Assembly: GCA_002077065.1 (NCBI GenBank)
Contig: NAJO01000069.1
Location: forward strand, 79,372 to 143,371
Length of the DNA stretch: 64,000 nucleotides
Source: Cryoendolithus antarcticus
Lineage: Eukaryota > Ascomycota > Dothideomycetes > Cladosporiales > Cladosporiaceae
Direction: 5' to 3'
Part shown: one piece after another, positions 33,604 to 46,500 of the stretch
Position numbering within the stretch: position 1 is the first letter of the stretch
How the letters are laid out: the number at the start of each line of letters is the position of its first letter
Translations under genes and position numbers: made by a program
The notes under the pieces: generated by a model
The model's input: only the letters and a program-made list of their open reading frames with translations
Databases searched by the model: none
Told to the model about the DNA's origin: nothing

Positions 33604-34212
33604 ATGCCCATGAAACCTCTCGACAATGGCATGATTAAGATCGAGCTCATGCCCGGCAGCGGCTCAGACAACCCAGCAGACGCCGCGAAAGAGGCTGGCG
33701 ACAAGACCGCCGAGTCTGCGAAAGGCGCAAAAGATCAGGCTGGCAGCAAGGCTAAGGATGCTGCGAGCAAGACGTCAGACTCGGCCAAGAGCACCAGCGA
33801 CTCAGCCAGCAAGACCGCAGGTGACGCGCAGAAGTCAAGCGGCGGATACGTAGACAATGCCAAGTCTACTGCGCAAGGCTACGCCGACTCCGCACAGAAG
33901 ACAGCAGGCGATGCCCAGTCCTCTGCCGCCTCCACGATGCAGTCCACAGCCTCCTCGGGCGAGGAGACAGCTAAGAAGTATGCGGACTCTGGCTCTGAGA
34001 CGGCGAAGGGCTACTTGCCTGAAGCTGCACACGGCGCGGTGGATTACGGCGGGAACTTTGTGGGACAGACTGCTGGTGCGGTTGGAGGTACTGTGAAGAA
34101 TGCTGGGGAGACTGTGGGCAATGCTGGGGCGCAGACCGTGGGGGGACTTGGAAATACTGTGGGAGGCCTTGCTGGAGGCTTGGGGAACGCAGTGACGGGG
34201 AAGAAGGAGTAG
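33604..34212 (+). CDS. LEA-like hydrophilic repeat protein
   Basis: An intron-free 202-residue protein built of Ala/Lys/Ser/Gly/Asp-rich near-repeats (AKSTAQGYADSAQKTAGDAQ is one), followed by Gly-rich repeats (VGGTVKNAGETVGNAGAQTV). This is the composition of group 3 late-embryogenesis-abundant and fungal CipC/GRE1-like stress proteins, which are disordered in water and fold into amphipathic helices on drying. No signal peptide is present at the chosen ATG (33604, MPMKPLDNG). A desiccation or osmotic-stress role is inferred from composition. Confidence 0.65.
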   Translation: MPMKPLDNGMIKIELMPGSGSDNPADAAKEAGDKTAESAKGAKDQAGSKAKDAASKTSDSAKSTSDSASKTAGDAQKSSGGYVDNAKSTAQGYADSAQKTAGDAQSSAASTMQSTASSGEETAKKYADSGSETAKGYLPEAAHGAVDYGGNFVGQTAGAVGGTVKNAGETVGNAGAQTVGGLGNTVGGLAGGLGNAVTGKKE

Positions 34213-34595
34213 AGCTGTGATAGCGGGTTAGATGCTATGTACCTGTATGATAGTATGCCTGCTATGTTTCACAATCCCGTGGATTGCGTCCAAATCAGGG
34301 AAGCCGAGAGGACAAAGCTTGTCTTGACCTCAGCCATATCTCTCCCAACAAGTTCAATGACTACGTTCATCTCACCGTTCCCCGTGTAGTGGCAACGCAT
34401 GCATAAGCAGAGCCAGCATAGTGATTCGGTGGTGTACGGTGTCAGTGAGAGACTCGACAGCCGTCTGGACCACACGGTCTCTCAGAGGTGAGTGCTAAGT
34501 GCTTGTGGTAATGTCAAGTTGGCCGGATAATCAGACGAAGAGATGAGGTGACCAGGAGAGCTGTAGTGCAGCGCAATCGCGACCCCTAGAGCTGT
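34213..34595. other. Intergenic region
   Basis: About 380 bases with no gene seen. Confidence 0.5.
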
Positions 34596-37500
34596 CTACG
34601 ATACACGTAGCACGACCTCGCCGTCCTTGTCTCTCACAATGCAGTCCACAATGACGTCCTCCGACCAAGGTCTTGCATCTTGGGCAATCCCAATCCCTTC
34701 TCCGCGATACAGGTAAGTCCTCGGCCCAACAATGGCCCTTGCAACTCTGATAATCTGCAGCAATTGAATCTGCCTGATGTCTCAATTCAACTTCTCCCCC
34801 TTCAACTCCACATCATAATCAATCCTCAGGCAAAGACATCCCAACATCGATCTTCACGTCCAGAATCTCCAAGTTTGGCAGTCTTTGTGCCATATACACC
34901 ATAGCATCCGTTGACTCTCTCACAGGTCGACGCTGGGCTTTGTTCGGGCTGTTGAAGTAGTTGCCTCCCAGCTCTACTACTAATTCGAGGTGTAGGAGCT
35001 GGTTTCTCGGGTATCTCAGAGCGAAGGGCTGGGAGGCAAGATCTGCACGCTGCCTTGACTGCCAGCGAGAGTGCCGTATGTGGAGGTAAAGCTTTGCACG
35101 ACTTCAGCTGTCATGCTCGCTTCATCGCGGGTGTCGAGGCGTAGAATCAGCCCTCGGCTTTGTTCTGCGTCTCGGTGAAGCGGGCCGGCTTTCTGGTTGT
35201 CGAACAGACTGACGTAGTATACTCCTTCCTCCTCGTCTCCGTACTCCCGAAGCTTGATCGGTAGCAAGGCAGCGTCAACAAAGCGTGCGTCGTGCTGCCA
35301 TCTAAACTCTATCGCACTGCCGCCTTCAGCTTCGAGAGACAGGTCCTCGAAGTCGTTTCCTGCACCACCGAGAACCCAGAGCACCTCACCATCTTCGCCG
35401 GAGATCAAGGACAGGGTATGTGTATGTCTGCTACTGACGAGGTAGTCACCAGAGCCCGGGTGCTTGTCCACAGAGTTGATGTGGAAGCTGTCGAAGCCGC
35501 TGTCTTCCGCAAAGCCACTCAATGGCTGGCCCATGTACGTCTCCTTCGGGTCGAAGTCATCCAAGGCACTCCACTGGAAGAGCAATTCGCCAGACTCGAG
35601 GTCGATCTCCTGGAACAAGCTGTCTGTGACCCAGCTCTCTTTTCCTCTGGCAAGGCCCATTCCCGAAAGGTCCGCGATGGTGGTGTTATACACTGTCAAG
35701 ATCGCGGTGTCCTCCGGCGTGGTGATGAATTCGTGCAGATCTCCAAACAATTCCCCTCCCACGACATCGACCTTCCTCACAAGCTCATACCTCTCATTCA
35801 AGATGTAGTAGCTGCCCTTCCCGCTTGTGGCAGCTTTCTCGCCCGCCCAAAATGTCAGCACGGGGCCGTTGTTGTAGGTCTGCAGGCGCAGATTCATCGC
35901 CACGCCGTACTCATTGCTGTGCCAGACCAACTCTCCGGAGGCGGTAAAGATGCTTGGACCTGGATGCGGGACCGAGGGACCGTTGAAGGAGGCCAGAATG
36001 GACCCTGAAGAGCACGCCGCATCGTTCCAGCGGACGATGTTCGGCGTAGGCGGGGTGTGAGGCGAGCTATGGAAGGTAGTCTTAGGGCAGAGGCCATAGA
36101 CTGCAAGGTCTTGAAAGGGAGAGCGGAGCGTAGGGTGGAGGTAGGCGAGTGTCGGGAGAAGAAGTTGATGGATCGAGAGAAGAGGAAGGATCAACAAAGT
36201 GGCTAAGGACATACAAACAACGGCAAGACGTAAGGCTGCGCGAGAGAGCATCTTACCGAATTGGAAGACAGGGCCCAATCCTCGCGGAGTATTGCTGGTA
36301 GCAAGTCTGCGAGCGACGACAGTGTGGTCGCAGAGTAATGGTGAGCATGAAGAAACCGAGAGAGAAAGAACCTACCGCGACCTACCTCTCCACAGCAGCG
36401 GTGCCACGTCCGCTCTTACGCATGTATATCATCGCCCTGCTAAGCAAGAACGCCTTTGCAGCGAAGGGTGCCAACACCAAGCCAGCCAGAATTGCGGAGG
36501 ATACTGGTAAGGGTGGAGGAGGCCAAGGCGAGAGAGAGTGGAGCGTAAATGCTTGGCAGGAAGAGCCAAGGGATGTCAATGGCATTGCCGAACAGCGAAG
36601 CATGCCCGTCGAGGGCTCTGTGGCCGCACCCAGGATGCTGTCGGCAGTCAGGTCGCCTCGCTCCACGTCTCGCGACATATATCGTGCTGCTAGAAGTATG
36701 GTCTGGTCCAGCGTGATACGTCTTCCTCCAGCAATGAAGTCCAGGAGGCATGTCAGATGTTGCAGGATGCCTTGAGCGTCGTAGGCCCATCAGCGTCGGG
36801 TCTTGAGTCCCCGCCTGAATGCTCGTCCCAGCACCAGATCCGCGGAAAGACGTTCGTCCATGTCTCTGGGCACACGTCGAAGTGAGGTAGAGGTCGAAGA
36901 AATTGTGGAGACGACGCGAATTCGCTCGCGGTCATGGACTCCGCTCCGCGGCCACGAAACTCTGAAAGGGAGGGCTCCAGGTCCATGCTCGTAGCTGTAA
37001 AGCTCGTAGACACTGCTGTGTCGTCGTCAAAATGTCTAGTGAATAACGATAGCTTGCCGCTGTAGAGCCGTGAGCTGTATTGCCGTAGAAGGCAGATGAA
37101 CGGTATTGCTGTGATGAGGAGGAAGAATTGGCGCGGGCCTCGGAAGCTGTACCATCCGAGCGCGGCATCCTCGGCGCTGGTAAACCTTATCTCCGTGGGG
37201 ACTGTTCCCAGATCTTGGGTCGGTATCCTATTCCACAAGTTCAAACGAGGAACATCATGAGTGCCCATGTCTTGTACAACCAGGCAAACTTTGCTCCTAC
37301 AGCGCAGAAGTGCTATGAACTTGTGCTTCACGCTTCAAGCACACACTTGCTACACACCGACAGCCCATGATTACACGACAAGCTCATTCCCGGGCTCAGG
37401 TAGCAGCCACCGCTTCAACAGTGCAGCTGCGGCATCAGTAGCGACAGCAGGACTTATCTCCCGATTCCGACTCTCTGATCGCAATGGAGGTGACGAAAGC

Positions 37501-40500
37501 GTCCAAGAGTCCTGACATTCAGCTGCCTCACGCTGCGGTCTCGCCCAAGAATCCTCCGCATGGGCGGCAGAAGATCGAGCGTACGGTCTGGACTCGCGCA
37601 CCAGAACCGGTGGTCGAGAGTACCGTACATGCGCGTATGCGGACGGCATAGTCGTACTTGTCGGGATGAACGTGTCTGGGAGAACGGTAGAGCCTTCCGA
37701 GTGCGTCCGGCGGTGATTGCGACTGCTAGGCAGGGTTGAGCCCAGTTGCTCCATGGAACGTGTGGTCCGTAGCGAGGGAACGAGCGTAGCTGGGTCTGAC
37801 TGGCGACTGCTCTCTGGCCGGATGCGTGAGACAACTCTCACACCACTTACAGCGTCTTCCTCGTCCTCGACGCTATCTCGTCCACAGGCACTAGGATAGT
37901 CGCGACTAGGATCGATACTGCTCTGTCTGAGCCTGCCAGAGTCGTAGCGAGATACTATAGGCGGGCCGGACAGGCGATCATAATCACTCAGTCTGCTGCC
38001 CGGGCTTCGCTCATCCGTCACAGTACGAGAGCCAACGTCCATAGGGTATCTGTCTGAACGCGCGGCGGTCCGTCTTTCAATAGTGAATGACCCTCTGCGT
38101 ATTACTCGAGCTAATGAGTACGTGGAATCTGGACTCTCGGCTCGCGACAGACGATGCTCTGTATCGCGTTGCGGGATCCCCTGGACCTCCCTGCGAACAA
38201 GCGGCTCCCTGGCCGTGGGTCGGCGGTAAGCAGGCATGGATGTACTTGCTTTGTGGACCACCAGAATACGCTTGGCTTGCCGACGACTGGCCGAGGTGTT
38301 CGTGATCTGCTGCACACTGCGAGGCTCAGGATTTATCGAGATTTGGGTCTCACCCTGGATCATCACCGTGTCCTTCGTGTCGATATGCCGGACACTATAT
38401 CCCGGCGCAATGATTCGACTCGACAAGCCACGCACATCGCAAGCCCTGCCGTCTTTGCACTGGTTTCGCACTTGTCTCGCGTGGCGCCATGGGATCTGAC
38501 GATCGCACCTCTTGCATCGCATGCCGGCCGAGAGCTTTCTGGACTGACGCAGAGCGTCTTCAAGAGCCGCATTGATGTCCGTGGAGTTTTCATGGGGTTG
38601 GCCTTGTAGCTGCGCTAGTGTAGCCGCAAGACTGAGAGCGAGCTGGTCTACCGCAGCCTTGCATTGCTCCAGATCTGCAAATATCGGATCTTCTGGTACC
38701 AGCAGTTCTGGCCGGACCGTGGATAAATCAGCTCCCAGATCCGGTGTAGGGTTTGCCAGTTCTCTGGCTCTCGGCTCGGGTGGTTTGAGTGGCAGAGCAG
38801 CAGCTACGAAGTTTAAGTTCAGCAGATCCACGGCACGGGCATTCCTCACTGCCAATGTACTAGCTTCAGTAGACTGCCTAGTCCCAGTACTGGAACGCCC
38901 CAATGCCTTGGGCGCGTCCACGTGCTGCCCTTCAGCACTTTCACTGCTTTGCGAAAGGCTGGGCTGGTGTACATGGTCGGATATCGCCGGTACCTGGGTG
39001 ATGTCATCGAGGGCGTTGTAGATGGTGGATTTGTCCTGGCCAAGACTGATACGCGTTGTGATCAGCGCTTCCAGACGCTGCTCGAGACCTTGCAGATCTT
39101 TCGTGGTGCTAGCCGAGGTCAGTATGTGATGCGGTGCATGACGAGGGCTGGTCTTACGCTGCACTCCGTCCTTCCCCTATCTGAAGAACCGTGAGCATCA
39201 TATGCATCACGCTTCTGTACCGCTCCAGTACGCCTTGCAGCTCGATCACTCTGCCTTTCGACAGTGGCCATTTTGCCTTCGTAGTGAGGCGGCCCCAAGT
39301 GCTCTGCTCGACAAGGCCGTCGCTGGCTTGCTTTGCCGCGCGATCGAGCTCGCCGAACACTTTGCGACACCCATCAAGCACATTCTCGGTGTCCTTGATC
39401 AGCTGAGTAGTGTGCAGTGAGGCAGTCTTGGGGTTCCCGAGCAATGATGCCACAGCGTCAAGCACGTTTGTCGTAGCGTCGACTTCCTCGGCAAGAGCCT
39501 GGATGTCACGCGCTGCATTCTTGACATCTCGTATGCTTTTGTACAGAGCACTACTGACGTCTGCGCCGAAGCTGGCGACCTGTAGCACTCCTGCCGCAAT
39601 GCCGAACTCCGCCATCGCTGCTCAGTGGTCTATACGATGCTTGACCATGCCAATGTCGGCCCGGCGCGTCTCTGAGAGACAATTACGACCATAAAAAGCT
39701 AAAAGACAAAGAGAGGAAATGGGTAGAGGGTCACTGAACGTGGAGGGTCGGGAACCTGGTGCTATGCTCATGCGAGTACTGTGAAGCGGCTGCAGGCTGC
39801 GCCACCACCACAGCCCTGGCATGTTGGTGACCTCATTGCCAAATGACGATGGCACTTCACGAGCGCAGTGTGATCGTCGCCCTTCGCATGGTATGTGCGA
39901 CAATAGCAACATCTCTACCTACACAGAGGTAGGGAGGATGAGCGATGAGATGGTGGAGGTTGAATGGGAAGAAGAGCGAGAACAGACGCAGCTCGACTCG
40001 GGCTAGCAGACTCGGGCTAGCGATTTCTCCGTTCCGTGCTTGACGCGGGACGGCCTTGACCCCCGGCCTTCCGTTCACCCTCCTTTCTTACAATGTGCGT
40101 ACTTGACATCAATACATAAGGTATATCTCCAATCCTACCCTTAGTACACACTCCTCTCGGATTCGCGAAGTCCAACTGCCTGGCCGAAGTATTTTCAATG
40201 CAGCTTCTCGAACGCCTGACCCCAGCCTCGCGATCACGGTAGAAGCCAGTCGCCAGTGTATCTCACAGGAGATCGCGACTAGCGCAGGCGGCGACAAGGC
40301 ATTGCATCCGCTAAGCGAGTATGAACAAACGCAGTGAGTTTGAGATACTAGTAGGCGCCCGCCGCATTCTCTTTCCGGTCGATTTTACAATTGTAGACAA
40401 CCGTCAAGACTCTAGCAACCCGTCATCAGTATGTGGAGACAGTGCATGAACGGCACAGGAAGGATTCTCGCCAGACTGTGCAGCTTGTGGGTCCTGTTGA

Positions 40501-43500
40501 CACCTGCTCTCACATTGCTTTCGACAAGCTGTAACGCAAAGGCTGGCGAGCGTGGTGATGTGCTCGCAGAACGGCCTACGATACAGAGCACGGACAGCCA
40601 TATCGTTGTCTTCAAAACAGGTGTCGATACGAAGCAGGTCGAAGAACACCGACTCTGGCTGCAACAGCTAGAAATTGACGCCCGGCTGAAGGTAGCTGTT
40701 ACAGGTGCTCAAGTGCCAGTGGGCCTGGATGGAGATGGCTACTCCGCGCCATGGTCTTACGCTCCGTACGATGCGTTCAACATCAGTTCAATCATCGTCG
40801 GGTACTCTGGCCAATTCGGAAGTGCGATGATTGAGCAAATTCGGCGTCATCCGGACGTAAGCAAGTCAGCAGTGCTCTGATACGGATGCCACACTGACTG
40901 AAAGCTGCAGGTAGATCGTATCGAGCCCGATCATGAGGTCCGGATTCTCAGCACTTCTCATCATCCGGAAACTCAAGAACATGCTCCATGGGGTCTGGCT
41001 CGTCTTTCCCACCGCAGACCTCTCAATCTTACTAAGGATCATAGTTACGTGTACGCCAGTGAGGCCGGTCTCGGGGTCGACATCTACATCATCGACTCAG
41101 GGATCAATACTGAGCACGATGACTTCGAGGGCCGCGCATCTTGGGGCCATGTGATCCCAGGCATGGTAGAAGAAGACACGATCGGCCATGGCACTCACTG
41201 TGCCGGCATCGCTGCTAGCAAGACATATGGTGTTGCAAAGCGAGCCAAGGTTATCGCCGTCAAGCCGCTCGACAGGGATCATGCGCGCATGTCAAATATC
41301 CTCAAGGCGATCGAGTATGTTGTCGATCGCCACAATGCAGCGAAGTTGAGACGAGGCTACAAAGGAGCTGTAGCGAACATGTCTATGGGTACCCCGGACA
41401 GAACGCAGCTTTTGAATGATGCCGTAGATGCTGCCAGTCAAGCAGGCGTACACTTTGCTGTGGCCGCTGGAAACGGCAATGGAGACGCTTGCGAATTCTC
41501 ACCAGCTGGCGCTTTACTAGCTATCACAGTAGCAGCATCTACAATCCGAGACGAGCGTGCGAGCTTCTCCAATTATGGCAAATGCATCGACATCTTCGCC
41601 CCCGGACTCGAGATCGAGTCGACCTGGATCGGCAGCCGCAACGCTACTCATATGCTCGAAGGCACTTCTATGGCATCACCGCACATTGCAGGGCTAGTGG
41701 CATACCTGCTTTCACTGCAGCCATCGTCCGACTCAGCATATGCTGTGAATGGAAGTCTGGGACCGGACAAGATGAAGGCTATGATACGCAGCCTGGCGAC
41801 TGTTGGGGCATTGGCCAAGCTACCGGAGGGAACGGCAAACTTGCTCGCGTACAACGGCGGTGGAGCAAGTAACTTGACGTTACCTACTCTTGCACAAGCT
41901 TCAAGGCTTTAGCGTCACTTTCCCAATCGTGTGCCTACAGAGCCGAACCCACCGGCTTCCTTGCACAAATCAACTCACTTAGCGTTGGTATCGTCTTGAA
42001 ACGTCTTCTACGCGCACGCGCCTGGAAGAGGTCCTTGTACTCTGCCGCGTCTCCCAATCATCCCGATCTGACGAGTATGCCCGCTCAGTACTGCCTCAAC
42101 GCTCTATCTGCATCAAACATCCCCTCGGGACTAGTGAAGTCCTCAACCCGACGAAAGAAAAGATCATACAGCATCCACACGCCCGTGCTCATGTTTGCTG
42201 TCACAGAAGAAGCCGTCCGCCACGGTATTCTCCACACCAGCCACCGCGACTCGTGGTTGCCATCTAGCTCGTTGCAGCCATCCTCGTCCACGGTACTATG
42301 GGGTCCAGGCTCGTGCCAGCAGTGCAGCAAGACCGTCTGATCCTCCGCGCCGCGATCATCGAGGACGAGGAAACGGCCTGCCTCGATGGCGACTTCGCGA
42401 TCCGCTTTGTACACCCGGAATTTCTGGCGGAGGAGATCGTCAGACTGCCCGACGAAGCTGTCCGGTGTCACACTAGAGTCTCGCTCTGGCCTACGAGTGC
42501 CTGGAGGAGGTCGACGAGGCATGCTTAGAAGGTCGATGAATGCTGGCGTGATGCTGATTGGGCCGGGCTGAGGTTCGTTTAGTCTGTGCGAGTTTTTCAC
42601 GAAGGTGTTGAGTGATTCCTATTTGCGTGTCAGCGGTAATGGAAGTGTGTTCGAAATGGCTTGCCTTTCGATGTGCAAAACAAGACGAAGTCGCCCATGT
42701 TGTGATTCTCGGTATGAAGCAGCTGAGCGGAGAGAACGCTGATGATACAGGATCGATCATCAATGCTCAGCTCGCATTCGAGAAGGCCAGGAGCGAGATA
42801 CTTTTAGGGCTTACATGCGTCCAGCCTCGTCTCATTCCCGACTTTTCACCTCCCTACACCAAACAGGCCCCAACCGTTGCAGTGGCCTTCGCATCCGTCA
42901 CAGTCTTCCGTCCGCCCACACAGACCGGCCCGATCCCAAGCAGTGTATTGACCACACTGGTCGTAGTAAGCTGACATGCTCCGCAGTCCACTCCCGTAGT
43001 CACAATATGCGCTGGCGCAGTGACTGTACAGCCGAACGGGATGGTCGAGGTAGCGGTGATGGTACATTTGGTGGTCTGCGTGGCAGATGTCGTTGAGGAC
43101 GAAGCAGTGGGGGACGTCGAGTGAATGCTCGGAGTATGTGTTATTGAGGAGACGCTCGTGCGGTGTGGCGATGTCGCGCAAGCTGTGACGGTATGCGTGG
43201 CATCGGTCGTGGAAGTCTCGAGGCAGACCTGATGTACGTTGTCAGCAGTCACCCTGCGATCACGAGGAAGGACATTCAGGCAGACCAGATCACAGTGCGG
43301 TCCAACTTGCGTGTGCAGCACGCAGCCTTCGCAGTCGACGTGTGTAGTCGTGGTGTGCTTTGTTGCTGGCGGGCAACAGCTGCCGGGCTCGTAGATAACG
43401 CTTGTGCATGACTGAATGGGTCCGCCTTGGGCCAGAGCGCGTGCAGAAATGAGCCCGACGGCGAGCAGGCTAGTGGACAACATATTGAGAGGCAGATAGG

Positions 43501-46500
43501 CAATTCTGGCGAGGGACTCTCGAAGGCGTAGGTCGGTGGGAATGCTGCAAGGGTTCGTCCTGTTGTTGGATGCGCAAAATGGTGAGGGCATTCGGGTGTC
43601 TTGTGTGCGCCGACAGAGCAATGTCTTTCATGTGGTAGCACAGTGCTCATCCTGCTCAGCCGTAAGCCCGCGCGGCCAGTAAGCCCAGCCCCGGAGTCCG
43701 TGTCATCAAATGTCAGACGCATCTCGCATTCCGTGACAGAAACAGACCCAAGGCTTGAGGCCAGACATAAGCCGCAATAAGCATTCCGGCCCGTGGCGAC
43801 CAATGTATGGGGTGCGTAAGCGAAAGCCGGGGACGGACAGGGGTAAGAAGGATCGTTGGTGACGCTCAGGGACAAGGTACAGCGTATCGAGATTTCAGGC
43901 TGAGTGCGGAGCTGAGCGGACATGGTACCACGTGGCTTCTCCGGGCTGGCACAAGCGACTCCTGTGCGACATGAAGGATTCGAGCTCACAGCCCTGAGCA
44001 AGATGAGAACAAGAGCCTGTCGGAAGTCGAGCCCTTCACTCCGCGGATGTCTGCGACATTGCCGTTGGTTCGTGCGAATCGGCGAAAATGGGCTTGGAGG
44101 CAAAGTTTGGTCACGTAGGCAAGTCGTCGATCTAGCGTCACTGCGACAGACATCGTTCGAGGATGCCGGTGTCTACGGGAGACATCAGAAGCAGACAAGC
44201 CAGGCGAACTGTGGTGCATCGGCGTCGCCATATCTGCGAACTCTTGGTTCTTTGTTCTCCCGATAGAATCTTCTCTTAAAGGGCGGCCGAGCAGAATTGG
44301 ATGCGGAGCAGCTGGCTGAGTAGAGAGCTGGGGCTGTGCTGTTTTATGGATGAACGGATGGGGCTACAAGTGAGGCTGGAGTCGTCCGTGATGCGTCGTC
44401 TTCAGCAGCCGCCTCAAGAGCATTGCGTCCGCAAGTCACCATTCGCTGCTGTATCTCGCATGCCTGAGAGAAAGAATTGGTTGCTCCTTCACCAATAGTG
44501 CAGCTGAAGACTCCACCTCCGCTCGCGCTCACCATTGGACCGATATCAAAATGGGAAACGTCCATGGATGGCTTCATGCTGCATGGGAGTGACTTCATTC
44601 CGCACTGCCGCGTTCGAGCGCCCGCCCTTGATGGCTTATCCGTGCTTGTGATCGTGGGTTTCCCAGAAGTTCATTTCATGAAGCGGAGAGGGCGACAGAT
44701 CATATCAGCTCCAGGGAATTAGTCCCGAGCAGCAATAGGATGCTGACTTGTACAAAGTACTACTGCGTATCGTCCAGATCGTTAAGATGTACAGTTGACC
44801 ATGCGAAAGCGCATGCTCGTCAACAATCAACATGCCTTAGGAAGCCATTGCACGCAGCAGGGACTGTTCGAACGTGCCAGTGGCAGCAGATCCATGTAAT
44901 GTATGCCATTGAGCCGGGCAGTGCGTCTCTGCCAGAATTTGAAGAGTAGCAGCACGCATTGCTCGGATTCGCGTGATGTGGCATCGAAGAGTCTGAAAGC
45001 TGGATCGCAATGTTTCCTGAGAAGGCCAGTCAGTGTCCCGTCGAGCGTCATCGACAACGCTTGCGCGGCCTAGGCACCCAGACCGCACAGCCGCGATGAA
45101 CTGGAAATTAAATATCGACGTCTCGGCGAGGAAGAATCGGTATGCTGCCGCATGGAGGCTGGAGTTGTATTCGCAATACCTGTCATCAGCTCATCAGTAG
45201 TGTGGCACCTCCCAACACTTCTCCTCCCCCTCGTCCGCCCTACCCCGGCGCGGCTTTGCCCGCCTCCGAATCTTGTTCTCTCTCCCCCTCAAGAGTATCT
45301 CCTCCACCCCCCTCTCATACTCCACATTCCCCATCACAGCCGCACCCCCATACGCAAAAGAGACCACCGTCTCATAGTTCTGCCGTTCCACTTCATGTTC
45401 TGCGCCCTCGACAAGGGCGTACAGTTCAGTCCAGTCTGCGGAGGGGTCAATCAAGTGGTGGCTGAAATGGAGGGAGGAGATTTCTAGGCCGTGGAGATCG
45501 ACAAAGGGGTTGGGGCTGGTAGTGAAGTCGGAGAAGTCAGGCTCGGTGCAGTTAACTATGCAGTTCGTGAGGTGCAGATAGCGAAGCGCTGGGGCGCTGT
45601 CGGTAAGGAAGTCAGCCAGTTCTGAAGCGCTGAAGGGCCAGCCGTCGAGGTGCAACATCTCCAAATGAGGGAAGGTGATATCCTTGGGGATATCTAGGAA
45701 TGGCTTGATTCGGCGGACACCGCTGAGCGCATCTAGCGTGCTGTGCGCGCGCCAGGATTTCGTGCAGCTCAGCGATAGCGTCAAGTCGAGTATGTTCGGC
45801 GCAAGAATTCGCAGTATGGACTTCATCGCTGGCACGTCGCGTCTGCGGCAATGTTCCATGTTCTCACTCTCGTCGGAGGCGAACAAAATGGGTAGACTGA
45901 GAGTCTGCAGGTTTTTGGCTAGCCAGTTGTAGTCGATGAAATGCGGGCCGTGTTCGAGCGTCTTGCTCAAGCAGGGGAGATCGATGCCAGGGACTCGCAT
46001 GACGCGAAGGTCTTCACCGCTACTGCCCGAGGCGAAGAGGTTGTCGCCAATGTCAAGTTGTTTGAGGTGACGTCCGGACTGACCGACCGCCTGTAAGGCG
46101 ATTGATAGCTGTTGCCATTGACCTCGCTCCAGCACATTGCCGAAAGGCCGGATGCAGAAATCGCCATGGCTCACCCCGTTCTCACCCAAGCCCCTCCAGT
46201 CCGTGAAGATCAGGCGGTCGAGCTTTGGCGCCTCGCTGAACGCACGCCGTATAAGACCGGGAATGATGTCCGTCTTCGTGATCAGCCTCTGATCCCCGAT
46301 ATAAGAGACATGCCGCAGATGGCTGTCGAACGTTCCAAGTGTCTTGTGTTGATAGTACAACGTGCGCATTTGGGTGTGAGAGGGCGATTCCGGCTGGCCA
46401 GTCACAGAACGCATCTCCGCGTGCGAGATCTCCGATCTGGGCGAATCGAGATGGTGCGCCTCGCGCAAGCCTAGCAGATCCAGCATGCGGAACTCCCCGG